Both the position numbers and the translations under genes were made by a program. The notes under the pieces were generated by a model. It searched no databases, was not told where the DNA came from, and was given only the letters and a program-made list of their open reading frames with translations. Of a stretch of DNA of 64,000 nt, positions 43,978 through 52,907 are shown in pieces. The stretch spans positions 62,001-126,000 of the forward strand of contig NZ_JAAEHL010000001.1 in NCBI RefSeq assembly GCF_010614725.1. The letters run 5' to 3'. Each line of letters begins with the position of its first letter. Within the stretch, counting starts at the first letter, position 1. The DNA is from Flavobacterium ajazii. Its GTDB lineage: Bacteria; Bacteroidota; Bacteroidia; Flavobacteriales; Flavobacteriaceae.

Positions 43978-44508
43978 TTAATCAAAGAACTCCTTTTCTT
44001 CATAAGTGGGAGGGATGATAGAAATTCCTTTTTGTAATAAAAGATTGTTCGGAAATATGATTTTCTCTCCTTCTTTTGTTCTCAGATTAACATGAAAAGC
44101 ACTAATGTCTTCAATTTCTGCTTCAATAGGAAAATCTTTATCGTGTATTCTTATGGTGTCACCAATCCGGAAAGGGAAAGAAAAAAACAAAATCATTCCG
44201 GAAGTAATATTGCTTAGAATCGACCATTGGGCAAACATCGCAACACCAATTACAGTAGCAATTGATGAAACGGTTATAAAAATGTCCTTAGTATCAACAC
44301 CCCAAATCACAATTAGGCATATAGTTACCAGAATATTCATTAAGATATGAATGTATTTGATAACCAGATTAGTACGATGTTCAAGTAAATGACTTGTACT
44401 GGCATATCTGCGTACTAATTGTGCAATAATAATTCGCAGTGCTACTAATACAATTAGGAGAATTATAGTCGTTAATATTTCCTGGCTATATTCTTTAAAT
44501 GAAAACAT
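43978..44508 (-). CDS. Small mechanosensitive channel protein (MscS family)
   Basis: A 176-aa protein, shorter than MscS (286 aa). Three hydrophobic helices are visible (about residues 12-32, 52-72, 80-105), the last being the pore helix with ATVIGVAMFAQWSILSNITSG. The beta domain follows: FPFRIGDTIRIHDKDFPIEAEIEDI. The C-terminal alpha/beta cage domain is missing; the protein ends in IIPPTYEEKEFFD. It probably opens on membrane tension as a minimal MscS. It is 10 bases after the Maf gene in the same run. Confidence 0.88.
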   Translation of the reverse strand: MFSFKEYSQEILTTIILLIVLVALRIIIAQLVRRYASTSHLLEHRTNLVIKYIHILMNILVTICLIVIWGVDTKDIFITVSSIATVIGVAMFAQWSILSNITSGMILFFSFPFRIGDTIRIHDKDFPIEAEIEDISAFHVNLRTKEGEKIIFPNNLLLQKGISIIPPTYEEKEFFD

Positions 44509-44518
44509 AAAATAAATT

Positions 44519-45103
44519 TTACTCTAATGTACTCAAATATTCGTAAACTTTTGCAGTTGGAAGCCCAATAACATTAGTATATGAACCTTCGACCCTGGCA
44601 ACAGCCATAAAACCAAACCATTCCTGAATGCCGTAAGCACCAGCTTTGTCATAAGGTTTATAGTTTTCAATATAATATAAGATAGCTTCGTCAGATAAAT
44701 TATTGAAAGTTACTTTTGTGATATCGTTTAAAAGTGTAGAAGAAGAACTGGTCTTAAAACAAACAGATGTAATTACGTCATGTGTTGTGCCTGACATTGA
44801 TTTTATCATTTCAAAAGCTTCTTCTGCGCTTTTGGGTTTGCCTAATGCTTTGTTATTGTGCCAGACAATAGTGTCGCTGGTTACTAAAATTTCATTTTCT
44901 TTTAGCTCTCCTTCAAAAGCATTTGCTTTTAACAGCGCTAAAAAATCGGTAATTTCTGAAGCTTTTAATTCAGGTGGATAGATTTCTTCAACATCTTTTA
45001 ATCTGATTTCGAAATCTAAATCCAGATCTTTAAAAAACTGTTGTCTTCTCGGCGAACCCGAAGCAAGAATTAAGTTGTATTTTTTTAGTTTTTCTTTAAG
45101 CAT
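44519..45103 (-). CDS. maf: Maf-family nucleotide pyrophosphatase
   Basis: A 194-aa nucleoside triphosphate pyrophosphatase of the Maf family, which cleans the pool of non-canonical or excess nucleotides such as dTTP and UTP. ILASGSPRRQQFF (about residues 12-24) is the substrate-binding signature, VTSDTIVWHNNKALGKPKSAEEA (about 68-90) the catalytic segment, and DKAGAYGIQEW near residue 150 completes the site. It overlaps the preceding UbiA gene by 8 bases. Confidence 0.93.
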   Translation of the reverse strand: MLKEKLKKYNLILASGSPRRQQFFKDLDLDFEIRLKDVEEIYPPELKASEITDFLALLKANAFEGELKENEILVTSDTIVWHNNKALGKPKSAEEAFEMIKSMSGTTHDVITSVCFKTSSSSTLLNDITKVTFNNLSDEAILYYIENYKPYDKAGAYGIQEWFGFMAVARVEGSYTNVIGLPTAKVYEYLSTLE

Positions 45104-46022
45104 TATAATGAATGTTTAAGGTAATAACCACAATTGATAAAATTCCGAAAAGTAAAATTAATTTTAATACACTGCTTAAATGATGAAATTCCTTTTGCGA
45201 TTTGGCAGAAAAAACTTTTACTATAAAATAAAGAAGCGGTGCCAAAACTAAGGCAAATGAATACAAAGTTGCTATAAAAAGACTGTTTTCCAGAAAATAT
45301 TTTTTAATGTAAAGCATTGATACAATAAAAGGAATAATGGAAATTATTGATACAATTTTTGCTGTTCTGCTAATTCCAATGGCAATAGGCAGTGTATTCA
45401 TTCCCTGATTATAATCTCCGTTAACGTCTTCAATGTCTTTGACTATTTCACGGATAAAATTAATCATAAACGCAAATAAGGCATAATCAGTTAAAATAGA
45501 AAACATACTGGCCATTTGAGCTTTGTTTTCTGCTATTGTTGCCGGAAAAATATCAAAAACACCAATAATGAGAACACTCATTGCAAGCAATAAAGCTACT
45601 ACAAAGTTCCCTAAAATCATGATTTGCTTTAAGGTTGTGGAATAAAAATAAAGCAAAGAAGCCATCAGTATAAAAATAGTTGCAAATCCTGGTCTTTCTA
45701 TAACATTTGAAATGTAAAAACCAATCGCAACGCCAGTAATATTTAAGGCTATATAAATGTTATAACCTGACGTTTCTGAAATGCTTTTGCCAATTATAAC
45801 ATCTTGAGGTTTATTAATAATATCAGTTTCGGTATCAAAAACGTTATTAATTACATATCCGGCAGCTGCCAGTAAAACAGTGCTTAAAACTAATAAAGCA
45901 TATTGCCAGTCTGACAAGGCCAAAGGAATGTTTTGTCCTTTTAAAAATGCATAACGAAATAAAAGCTGCATAAAGGCAAGCATTAAAAGGTTTTGATAGC
46001 GAATGAGTTTTAGGTATTTCAT
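45096..46022 (-). CDS. UbiA-family prenyltransferase
   Basis: An integral membrane enzyme (308 aa, about eight or nine helices). The two Asp-rich motifs of the superfamily are present: NNVFDTETDIINKPQD (about residues 60-75) and DIEDVNGDYNQGMNTLPI (about 197-214). These bind Mg2+ and the prenyl diphosphate. Related Flavobacteria genes are labelled geranylgeranylglycerol-phosphate geranylgeranyltransferase; whether that acceptor applies cannot be seen. It starts 84 bases after the KdsC-like gene and overlaps Maf. Confidence 0.88.
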   Translation of the reverse strand: MKYLKLIRYQNLLMLAFMQLLFRYAFLKGQNIPLALSDWQYALLVLSTVLLAAAGYVINNVFDTETDIINKPQDVIIGKSISETSGYNIYIALNITGVAIGFYISNVIERPGFATIFILMASLLYFYSTTLKQIMILGNFVVALLLAMSVLIIGVFDIFPATIAENKAQMASMFSILTDYALFAFMINFIREIVKDIEDVNGDYNQGMNTLPIAIGISRTAKIVSIISIIPFIVSMLYIKKYFLENSLFIATLYSFALVLAPLLYFIVKVFSAKSQKEFHHLSSVLKLILLFGILSIVVITLNIHYNA

Positions 46023-46106
46023 CTTTAAGATCCTTGGGGCTGAAATGAGATTTTTAATTGAAAATGTGTTTTTTAGAATGAGATGCTTAGCTGATAACCA
46101 ATAATT

Positions 46107-46634
46107 TTAATCATGTTTTCCATTAAAGTATTCCATCCATTTTCCCTGTACTTTCATAACCTGTTCGATAACGTCACGAACAGCACCTCTTCCGCCTTTT
46201 ACGTGCGAAACATAGCGGCAAATGTTCTTAATTTCCGGACTAGCATCTTGAGGGCAAGTTGGTAAACCTACCAGTTTCATAACGTGAAAATCAGGAATAT
46301 CATCACCCATGTACAACACATTTTCAGGTTTTATATTGTGAATATTGGTGTATTCTTTAAAAGTTTCTACTTTATCAGGAGATCCTAAATGTATGTCGTT
46401 TATACCTAAATTGCGCAATCTTATGCGAACACCTTCATTGCTTCCGCCGGAAATAATGCAAACGTTAAAACCGCTTTCTATCGCAGCTTTCATAGCGTAA
46501 CCATCTCTAATATTCATTGTACGAAGCATTTCTCCTTCGTTGGTTACAAAAACCGAGCTGTCTGTAAGTACGCCATCAACATCAAAAACAAAAGTTGTGA
46601 TGTCATTCATTATTTCTTTAAAGTGTTTTGCCAT
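46107..46634 (-). CDS. HAD phosphatase, KdsC-like
   Basis: A 175-aa HAD-superfamily phosphatase of the KdsC subfamily, which releases phosphate from 3-deoxy-manno-octulosonate 8-phosphate in LPS synthesis. Motif I FVFDVDGVLTDSSVFV carries the nucleophilic and acid/base Asp; the Ser/Thr motif ISGGS, Lys in SPDKVETFKE and motif IV MGDDIPDFHVM follow. Length suits the tetrameric KdsC. No KDO genes are beside it, so the substrate is inferred. It overlaps the 3' end of the DUF2520 gene by 17 bases. Confidence 0.88.
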   Translation of the reverse strand: MAKHFKEIMNDITTFVFDVDGVLTDSSVFVTNEGEMLRTMNIRDGYAMKAAIESGFNVCIISGGSNEGVRIRLRNLGINDIHLGSPDKVETFKEYTNIHNIKPENVLYMGDDIPDFHVMKLVGLPTCPQDASPEIKNICRYVSHVKGGRGAVRDVIEQVMKVQGKWMEYFNGKHD

Positions 46635-47379
46635 TATTTTGTATAGATTGTGTTAAGAGTTTGTAGATATTTTTTTGATTTTCGTCTGTTAAGTAATTGA
46701 GATGCGCTTCAATAGTTATCGAATCATTACGTTTTGCCGGACCTGTTTGTGCCTCAACAGGAGTAAGTGTTTTTATTTTTTCTGCAGTTTCGAAAATAAG
46801 AGGTTTTAAAATTTCGAAAGGAACATTATGTTCTTCGCAAATTTTTTGCCCCATCTGATACAAATGATTTGTAAAATTGTTCACAAAAACAGCCGAAACA
46901 TGCAGCGCTTTTCTTTGCTCTGAACTAATTGGAAAAACTACGTTTGAAATACTTTTGGCAATAGTTTCCAAAATATGATAATCGGCTTCATTTTCAGCTT
47001 CCAGACAAATCGGTATTATCGAAAAATCAACTGGTTTTGCTTTAGAAAAAGTCTGTAACGGATAAAAAACACCTTTCCGGTTTTTTGAATCTAAAAAATC
47101 AATTGAAGACGTTCCTGATGTGTGTACTACTAATTGATTTTCAAAAGGTAATTGTTTTGAAATTTCAGAAATCGCATCGTCTGTTATCGAAATAATATAT
47201 AGATCGGCTTTCTTTAAATCTGACAAATCAGTTACAATTTTATCAGAATCAACGAGGTGTGTCAGTGATTCTTTTTTTCTTGAAAATACTTGTACAATTT
47301 CTGCCTTCTCACTTTTTGAGAAAGCCTTTATCAAATGCTGCGCGACATTTCCGGAACCAATTATACATATTTGAATCAT
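46618..47379 (-). CDS. Rossmann-fold DUF2520 protein
   Basis: A 253-aa protein with an N-terminal NAD(P)-binding Rossmann domain (ICIIGSGNVAQHLIKAF, residues 4-20) and a C-terminal helical DUF2520 domain (SSEQRKALHVSAVFVNNFTNHLY, about residues 157-179). Related to ketopantoate reductase and F420-dependent reductases in overall fold. Its reaction is not known. It starts the six-gene minus-strand run; the start codon lies 4 bases after a TAnnTTTG element. Confidence 0.85.
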   Translation of the reverse strand: MIQICIIGSGNVAQHLIKAFSKSEKAEIVQVFSRKKESLTHLVDSDKIVTDLSDLKKADLYIISITDDAISEISKQLPFENQLVVHTSGTSSIDFLDSKNRKGVFYPLQTFSKAKPVDFSIIPICLEAENEADYHILETIAKSISNVVFPISSEQRKALHVSAVFVNNFTNHLYQMGQKICEEHNVPFEILKPLIFETAEKIKTLTPVEAQTGPAKRNDSITIEAHLNYLTDENQKNIYKLLTQSIQNNGKTL

Positions 47380-47383
47380 ATCG

Positions 47384-47391
47384 CAAAATTA
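47384..47391 (-). promoter_or_regulatory. Candidate -7 element of the DUF2520 gene
   Basis: Minus strand TAATTTTG fits TAnnTTTG and ends 4 bases before the ATG, predicting a leaderless mRNA for the first gene of the run. Confidence 0.5.
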
Positions 47392-47591
47392 GTATTATTT
47401 TTTAAAGTGATAGCTTCAGGTTTTACAGATTAAAATCATTTTATATCTAAATTGTCGTAAAAAGTGCACAATAAGTTCAGAATTTATAGATTATCAAATA
47501 TTGTAGGATAACATTGAGAATTCAATCTAAATGGATGTCATTTTTTGTTTTAATTAACAAAAGACAAATAATAGAACTCAACATTTTTAAG

Positions 47592-47599
47592 TACTTTTG
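47592..47599 (+). promoter_or_regulatory. Candidate -7 element of ccsBA
   Basis: TACTTTTG fits TAnnTTTG, 31 bases before the start chosen for ccsBA. It supports that start over the longer frame that begins upstream at a TTG. Confidence 0.45.
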
Positions 47600-47630
47600 T
47601 GCCACTTTTATACACAGTAATTCCTTCGAA

Positions 47631-50600
47631 ATGGATAAAAAAATATTCTCTTTTTTGTTTTCTACAAGATTAATGGCCGTTCTTTTTTTAGCATTTGCAC
47701 TTGCAATGGGTATAGGAACTTTTATCGAAAGTAAGTACAATACAGACACTGCCCGTATTTTAATTTATAACACCTGGTGGTTCGAGGCAATAATGGTGTT
47801 TTTCCTGATAAACTTCTTCGGAAATATTAAACGCTATCAATTATTGAAAAAAGAAAAATGGGCAACTTTATTACTTCATATTGCCTTTATTTTTATTCTT
47901 TTAGGAGCATTCATTACACGATACATCAGTTATGAAGGAGTGATGCCAATTCGTGAAGGTGCTGCTGAAAATCAAATTTTTTCAGATAAAACATTCTTAA
48001 CTGTTTTTGCAGATGGAGAATATAAGGGAGAAATGAAACGCAGAACTTTTGATAAAAGCCTTTTATTTTCGCCTGTTACCAATAATGATTTTACTCTTTC
48101 AGGTAAATTTGATGAAACTCCTTTTGAAGTAACTTATGTAAATTACATAATGGGAGCGAAGGAAATTATAAAACCAGATCCCAAAGGGACTTTATACATT
48201 AAATTAGTCGAAGCTGGAGCCGGTGGACGTGAAGAACATTTTCTGAAAGAAGGAGAAGTTCAAAATATCCACAATGTTTTATTTGCTTTGAATAAACCAA
48301 CGGATGGTGCTATCAATATCAATACTACTGGCGAAAAATACACGATTCAGACGCCATTTGAGGGTGAGTTTATGCGAATGGCTGACAAACTTCAGGGAAA
48401 AGTAACCAAAGACAATGTACAGCCTTTGATGATGCGTTCTTTATACAGTATTGGTGATATCCGAATTGTATTCCCGGATCCTGCAATAAGAGGAGTTGTG
48501 GATTATGAATCGAATAATGATTATAAAGCCAAATCTCATAAAGATGCATTAATTGTGAAAGTTAAGGCTGATGGTCAGGAAAAAGAAATAAGACTATTTG
48601 GTTCTAAAGGAAGTGTAGGAGAGCCGCAAACGGTTAAAATTGGAAAAATTGAGTACAGTTTATTTTACGGAAGTAAGGCCTATATTACACCGTTCAAAAT
48701 TAAATTGAACGACTTTATTGCTACAAAATATCCGGGAACTGAGAAAAGTTATTCGGCTTTTGAAAGTAAAGTTACCGTTCAGGATTCAGCAGAAACTTTT
48801 GATGCCAGAATTTACATGAACCATGTATTGGATCATAAAGGATATAGATTTTTCCAGTCATCGTTTGATCCTGACGAAAAAGGAACGGTATTATCTGTAA
48901 ATCATGATTTCTGGGGAACATCCATAACTTATTTAGGATACTTTATGTTATTCTTTGGTATGCTGGCAATTTTATTTACCAAAGATTCCCGTTTTACAGA
49001 TTTGAAACGTAAACTTGATAAAGTGAAAGAGAAAAAAGCAAAACTAATTACTATTTTAGTTTTAATGTTAAGTTTTAACGGTTTTGCGCAAGAACCTCAT
49101 GTTCATACACCGGGACATAATCACACTCATACAGATGATCCAAATGATCATGCCAATCATGTAACACGTCCGCCAAGCCAAAAGCAAATAGATTCATTAT
49201 TAACGATTTTCAAAGCTCCGGAATCTCATGCGGCTAAATTTGGTCGTTTGATCATTCAGGATGCCGGGGGAAGAATGAAGCCTATTAATACTTTCTCCTC
49301 TGAATTATTGCGAAAAGTAAGCCAGAGTGATACGTATAACGGAATGAATTCTGACCAGGTCTTTTTGTCGATGACGCAATACGCTCAGGTTTGGATTCAG
49401 GTACCACTTATTCATTTGAGATCAGGAAACGATAGTATCAGAAAAATTATTGGGGTAGAGAAAGACGTTAAAAAAGCACCTTTTGTAAAGTTTTTTGATG
49501 AAAACGGAAACTACAAATTGTCTCCATATTTAGATGCAGCCTATAAAGCAGCAAATCCAAATCAGTTTGAAAAAGATTTTATTGAAACCGATAAAAGAGT
49601 TAACCTGATGGAATCTGCTTTAAGCGGAAGTATTTTGAAAATATTCCCGGTTCCGAATGATCCAAATAATAAATGGATTTCATATCTCGAATTGGAACAC
49701 GCAGGGTTAAAAGGAATGGAGGCAACTTATACAAAGCAGATTTTACCTTTATATTTCAGAGCTTTAAACGATGGTTCTATTTCTAAAGATTTTAAAACTG
49801 CTGATGATTTAGTAGAAAGTATTAATGGTTTTCAAAAGAAATTTGGTGTTAAAGTACGCCCAAGTGAAGAAAAAATTGATGCCGAAATCGCATACAATAA
49901 ATACGATGTTTTCAAAAAACTACCGTTTTGGTATCTTGGAGCATCCATTTTGATGTTGATTTTTACGATTGTAAATATCTTTTTTGAGAAAAAATGGCTT
50001 CGTATTACCATAAATGGTTTTCATATCATTATCGGAATTTTATTTGGATTGCATACTTTAGGGTTAATTGCCCGCTGGTATATTTCAGGACATGCCCCAT
50101 GGAGTAATGCTTACGAATCAATTGTCTATGTAGCTTGGGCTACAATGTTCTTTGGATTGGCTTTTGACAGAAAATCAAAACTTACCGTTGCATCCTCTGC
50201 TTTTGTGACAGCGATGATTTTAGCTGCAGCCTATATGAACTGGATCGATCCTGAAATCGCCAATTTACAGCCTGTTCTTAATTCATACTGGTTGATGATT
50301 CACGTAGCAGTAATTGTAGCAAGTTATGGGCCATTTGCACTCGGAATGATTTTAGGTTTTGTGTCATTGGTGTTGATTTTCTTTACCAATGCAAAAAACA
50401 AAGCTAAAATGGACCTGAATATTAAGGAGATTACATACATCAACGAAATGGCATTAACTATTGGTTTGATTATGTTGACAATAGGAAACTTCCTTGGAGG
50501 ACAATGGGCTAATGAAAGCTGGGGACGTTACTGGGGTTGGGATCCAAAAGAAACCTGGGCATTGATCTCAATTATGGTATATGCTTTTATAATTCACGCT

Positions 50601-50846
50601 CGTTTTGTACCTGCTCTACGTGGAAAATGGACATTCAACTTAATGAGTATGTTTGGTTTTGTATCGATTTTGTTTACTTATTATGGTGTGAATTTTCACT
50701 TGGTAGGTTTGCATTCTTATGCAAGCGGTGAGGCAAAATCTCTGGATTGGATATATTATTCACTAATTACGATTTCAGTAATAGGAGCGATAACATATCC
50801 GAAATACCAAAAATATTATAAGAAGCAAGTGAAAAAAAATAATTAG
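47631..50846 (+). CDS. ccsBA: Cytochrome c synthase, CcsB-CcsA fusion
   Basis: System II cytochrome c biogenesis protein (1071 aa) that exports haem and attaches it to apocytochrome. The N-terminal ResB/CcsB half has membrane helices at about residues 15, 50 and 80 and a large periplasmic domain; the C-terminal CcsA half has the WWD haem-binding motif (ANESWGRYWGWDPKETWALI, near residue 970) and flanking His. In the middle, near residue 470-490, a hydrophobic stretch ending NGFAQ looks like an internal signal peptide and is followed by a His-rich segment. I chose ATG 47631 (MDKKIFSFLFSTRL); 39 preceding codons lack membrane-protein character. Confidence 0.93.
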   Translation: MDKKIFSFLFSTRLMAVLFLAFALAMGIGTFIESKYNTDTARILIYNTWWFEAIMVFFLINFFGNIKRYQLLKKEKWATLLLHIAFIFILLGAFITRYISYEGVMPIREGAAENQIFSDKTFLTVFADGEYKGEMKRRTFDKSLLFSPVTNNDFTLSGKFDETPFEVTYVNYIMGAKEIIKPDPKGTLYIKLVEAGAGGREEHFLKEGEVQNIHNVLFALNKPTDGAININTTGEKYTIQTPFEGEFMRMADKLQGKVTKDNVQPLMMRSLYSIGDIRIVFPDPAIRGVVDYESNNDYKAKSHKDALIVKVKADGQEKEIRLFGSKGSVGEPQTVKIGKIEYSLFYGSKAYITPFKIKLNDFIATKYPGTEKSYSAFESKVTVQDSAETFDARIYMNHVLDHKGYRFFQSSFDPDEKGTVLSVNHDFWGTSITYLGYFMLFFGMLAILFTKDSRFTDLKRKLDKVKEKKAKLITILVLMLSFNGFAQEPHVHTPGHNHTHTDDPNDHANHVTRPPSQKQIDSLLTIFKAPESHAAKFGRLIIQDAGGRMKPINTFSSELLRKVSQSDTYNGMNSDQVFLSMTQYAQVWIQVPLIHLRSGNDSIRKIIGVEKDVKKAPFVKFFDENGNYKLSPYLDAAYKAANPNQFEKDFIETDKRVNLMESALSGSILKIFPVPNDPNNKWISYLELEHAGLKGMEATYTKQILPLYFRALNDGSISKDFKTADDLVESINGFQKKFGVKVRPSEEKIDAEIAYNKYDVFKKLPFWYLGASILMLIFTIVNIFFEKKWLRITINGFHIIIGILFGLHTLGLIARWYISGHAPWSNAYESIVYVAWATMFFGLAFDRKSKLTVASSAFVTAMILAAAYMNWIDPEIANLQPVLNSYWLMIHVAVIVASYGPFALGMILGFVSLVLIFFTNAKNKAKMDLNIKEITYINEMALTIGLIMLTIGNFLGGQWANESWGRYWGWDPKETWALISIMVYAFIIHARFVPALRGKWTFNLMSMFGFVSILFTYYGVNFHLVGLHSYASGEAKSLDWIYYSLITISVIGAITYPKYQKYYKKQVKKNN

Positions 50847-50853
50847 AAGAGAG

Positions 50854-50883
50854 GGTTCATCTGAAAAGTTGAACCTTTTTTTT
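50854..50883 (+). terminator. Terminator after ccsBA
   Basis: Stem GGTTCA (50854-50859) with TGAACC (50870-50875) followed by a T-run to 50883. Confidence 0.65.
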
Positions 50884-50919
50884 GAATTAATTTTTGAATA
50901 AAATAGATTGTAGGACATG

Positions 50920-51055
50920 AGGAGCTTGTTCCTGCTGTTCACTATATCTTTTGTGGTGAACCCCACCACAAAAGGATGCCATTCCCATCAGGGCTAGGGC
51001 TTTAGTTTTCATAATGACAAACATGTGTCAGGCTGAGCGGAGTCGAAGCCCTTTT
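50920..51055. repeat. Dispersed intergenic repeat, copy B
   Basis: Shares with 118-300 the blocks TATCTTTTGTGG, GATGCC, TCAGGGCTAGGGCTTT and GGCTGAGCGGAGTCGAAGCCC in the same order. The variable inner palindrome here is TTTTGTGGTG...CACCACAAAA. It occupies the 326-base gap between ccsBA and the next minus-strand gene, where I see no gene. Confidence 0.7.
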
Positions 51056-51121
51056 TTAGTTAAAACTTTTGACTAAACTTTAGATTTGTTTTTAATAAAC
51101 GATTAAATCATTTTTAGACAT

Positions 51122-51152
51122 AAAAAAAGGATAGCATTAATACTATCCTTTT
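51122..51152. terminator. Terminator after the DUF4258-like gene
   Basis: Perfect 10-bp stem AAAAGGATAG (51125-51134) with CTATCCTTTT (51143-51152); A-run on the left gives a T-run on the minus strand. Confidence 0.8.
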
Positions 51153-51172
51153 CAATAACTAATAAAAAGTCA

Positions 51173-51547
51173 TTATTTTTTTATGATTTCTTCTAAAACA
51201 GCTTTGTTTTCGTAGTTGGTTACTTTTAGGATAATTTCCTGATTTTTGACTGTTTTTCCTTCAATAACATATAGTTTTCCTTTTTTGTAAGGAACATTGC
51301 TTTGGTCGAAATCTACATCACCAAATTGCAGTGTATTTTTTATATCAGCTGTGTCAATCCATTTTTCGTTCAGCGTTTGAATTGCTTTTTCAGAATATTG
51401 AAAAGGTTTTGTTCTTAAATTATTCAAAACCCTGGCATTCGGAAAGTAATTACAGCGGGTGTCTTTTCCACTAAATACAAGGGCTACAAAAAAGCATCCC
51501 ATAACTAAACCTACTAAATAATAAGCAAAACGATGTACGAATTTCAT
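51173..51547 (-). CDS. Membrane-anchored DUF4258-like protein
   Basis: A 124-aa protein with one N-terminal hydrophobic helix (FAYYLVGLVMGCFFVALVF, residues 7-25) and a small periplasmic or cytoplasmic domain (FPNARVLNNLRTKPF, GDVDFDQSNVPYKKGKLYVIEG). The latter part resembles the DUF4258 family as I recall it from Flavobacterium, where it lies beside alanine dehydrogenase as here. Function is unknown. Ald lies 36 bases upstream on the same strand, so it may be the second gene of that transcript. Confidence 0.65.
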   Translation of the reverse strand: MKFVHRFAYYLVGLVMGCFFVALVFSGKDTRCNYFPNARVLNNLRTKPFQYSEKAIQTLNEKWIDTADIKNTLQFGDVDFDQSNVPYKKGKLYVIEGKTVKNQEIILKVTNYENKAVLEEIIKK

Positions 51548-51583
51548 GAATTAAATTTTTTGCAAAGGTACGCTAAAGTTGCT

Positions 51584-52783
51584 TTAGAAAACAAGTAAAT
51601 TAATGTCGTTATCAGGTAAATCAAACCATTCGCCAATCGCTTTGTTGGTTAAAATTCCATGATAAAGATAAATTCCGTTTTTTAAGCCTTTATTGCATCT
51701 GATAGCACTTTCCAAACCACCATCTTCGGCTATTTGATGCAGGTAAGGGGTTAGGATATTGCTTATAGAAAGTGAAGCGGTTTTAGAATAACGTGAAGGA
51801 ATGTTTGGGACACAATAGTGTAAAACATTATTTTTTATAAAAGTAGGTTTTTCGTGAGTGGTTACTTCAGAACTTTCAAAACAGCCACCGGTATCAATGC
51901 TCACATCGACAATCACGGCACCTTTTTTCATGTGTTCAACCATAGTTTCTGTTACCACAATTGGGCAACGTTCTTTTCCACGCATGGCACCAATCGCAAC
52001 ATCACAACGTCTTAAAGCTTTCAATAATGCTTTTTGCTGAATAGTTGAAGTAAAAATACGTTGGCTAAGATTATTCTGTAAACGACGAAGCTTGGTAATC
52101 GAGTTGTCAAATACTTTAACGTTTGCACCTAAACCAATTGCAGTTTTAGCAGCAAATTCGCCAACTGTTCCTGCACCCAGTATTACAACTTCTGTCGGAG
52201 GAACGCCAGTAATATTGCCAAACAATAGTCCTTTTCCAAATTCGTCTGTAATCATCAGTTCGGCAGCAATAAGAATCGAAGCTGTACCAGCAATTTCACT
52301 TAATGATTTTACCGCAGGATAGGATCCGTCTTCGTCTTTAATATATTCGAAAGCCAGAGCTGTGATTTTTTTCTGGGCCAGTGCTTCAAAATAAGCTTTC
52401 TTTTTGGTTTTTAACTGAATAGCGGATATTATAGTCGTTTCCGGATTAATCATCTCAATTTCAGCCAAAGTAGGTGGTTCAACCTTTAATAATAGCGGAC
52501 AGCCGAAAACTCTTTTAGTGTCTTTAGTAACTTCTGCTCCTGCATCACTGTATTCCTTGTCAGTATAACTAGAACTTTCTCCTGCCCCTGATTCAATCAT
52601 AACGCGGTGACCTTCATAAGTCAGAGAGTTTACTGCGTCGGGAGTCAGACAAATACGACGTTCCTGATAGCTTGTTTCTTTTGGGATCCCTATGAAAAGC
52701 TCTCTTTTAAATCGGCCAATTTCAAGTTTTTCTTCTTGTGGCAACAATTGCTGTTTCGTAAATGGAGTTAGGGTTATTGACAT
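51584..52783 (-). CDS. ald: Alanine dehydrogenase
   Basis: NAD-dependent alanine dehydrogenase/PNT family (399 aa), which interconverts alanine with pyruvate and ammonia. The N-terminal half has IGIPKETSYQERRICLTPDAV (about residues 32-52) with the substrate Arg, and MIESGAGESSSYTDKEYSDAGA. The Rossmann domain starts at VVILGAGTVGEFAAKTAIGLGANVKVFD (about 194-221). A C-terminal SNILTPYL and DGGLESAIRCNKGLKNGIYLYHG match. It has about 30 residues before the usual start, as in other Bacteroidetes members. Confidence 0.9.
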   Translation of the reverse strand: MSITLTPFTKQQLLPQEEKLEIGRFKRELFIGIPKETSYQERRICLTPDAVNSLTYEGHRVMIESGAGESSSYTDKEYSDAGAEVTKDTKRVFGCPLLLKVEPPTLAEIEMINPETTIISAIQLKTKKKAYFEALAQKKITALAFEYIKDEDGSYPAVKSLSEIAGTASILIAAELMITDEFGKGLLFGNITGVPPTEVVILGAGTVGEFAAKTAIGLGANVKVFDNSITKLRRLQNNLSQRIFTSTIQQKALLKALRRCDVAIGAMRGKERCPIVVTETMVEHMKKGAVIVDVSIDTGGCFESSEVTTHEKPTFIKNNVLHYCVPNIPSRYSKTASLSISNILTPYLHQIAEDGGLESAIRCNKGLKNGIYLYHGILTNKAIGEWFDLPDNDINLLVF

Positions 52784-52907
52784 GGGGTGTGAAATAATTA
52801 AGAGTACAAATTACGTAAAAAGTTTTAAAATCAATGTAAAAATTCTGCTAATACTGTGGTATATTTTTGCAGAGATTTAATAATACAGATTAAAGAGGCT
52901 CAGGTGT

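Noticed and set aside
47514..47630. Longer ccsBA beginning at TTG 47514
   Set aside because: The extra 39 codons span a good -7 element and do not resemble CcsB; ATG 47631 gives the usual N-terminus.
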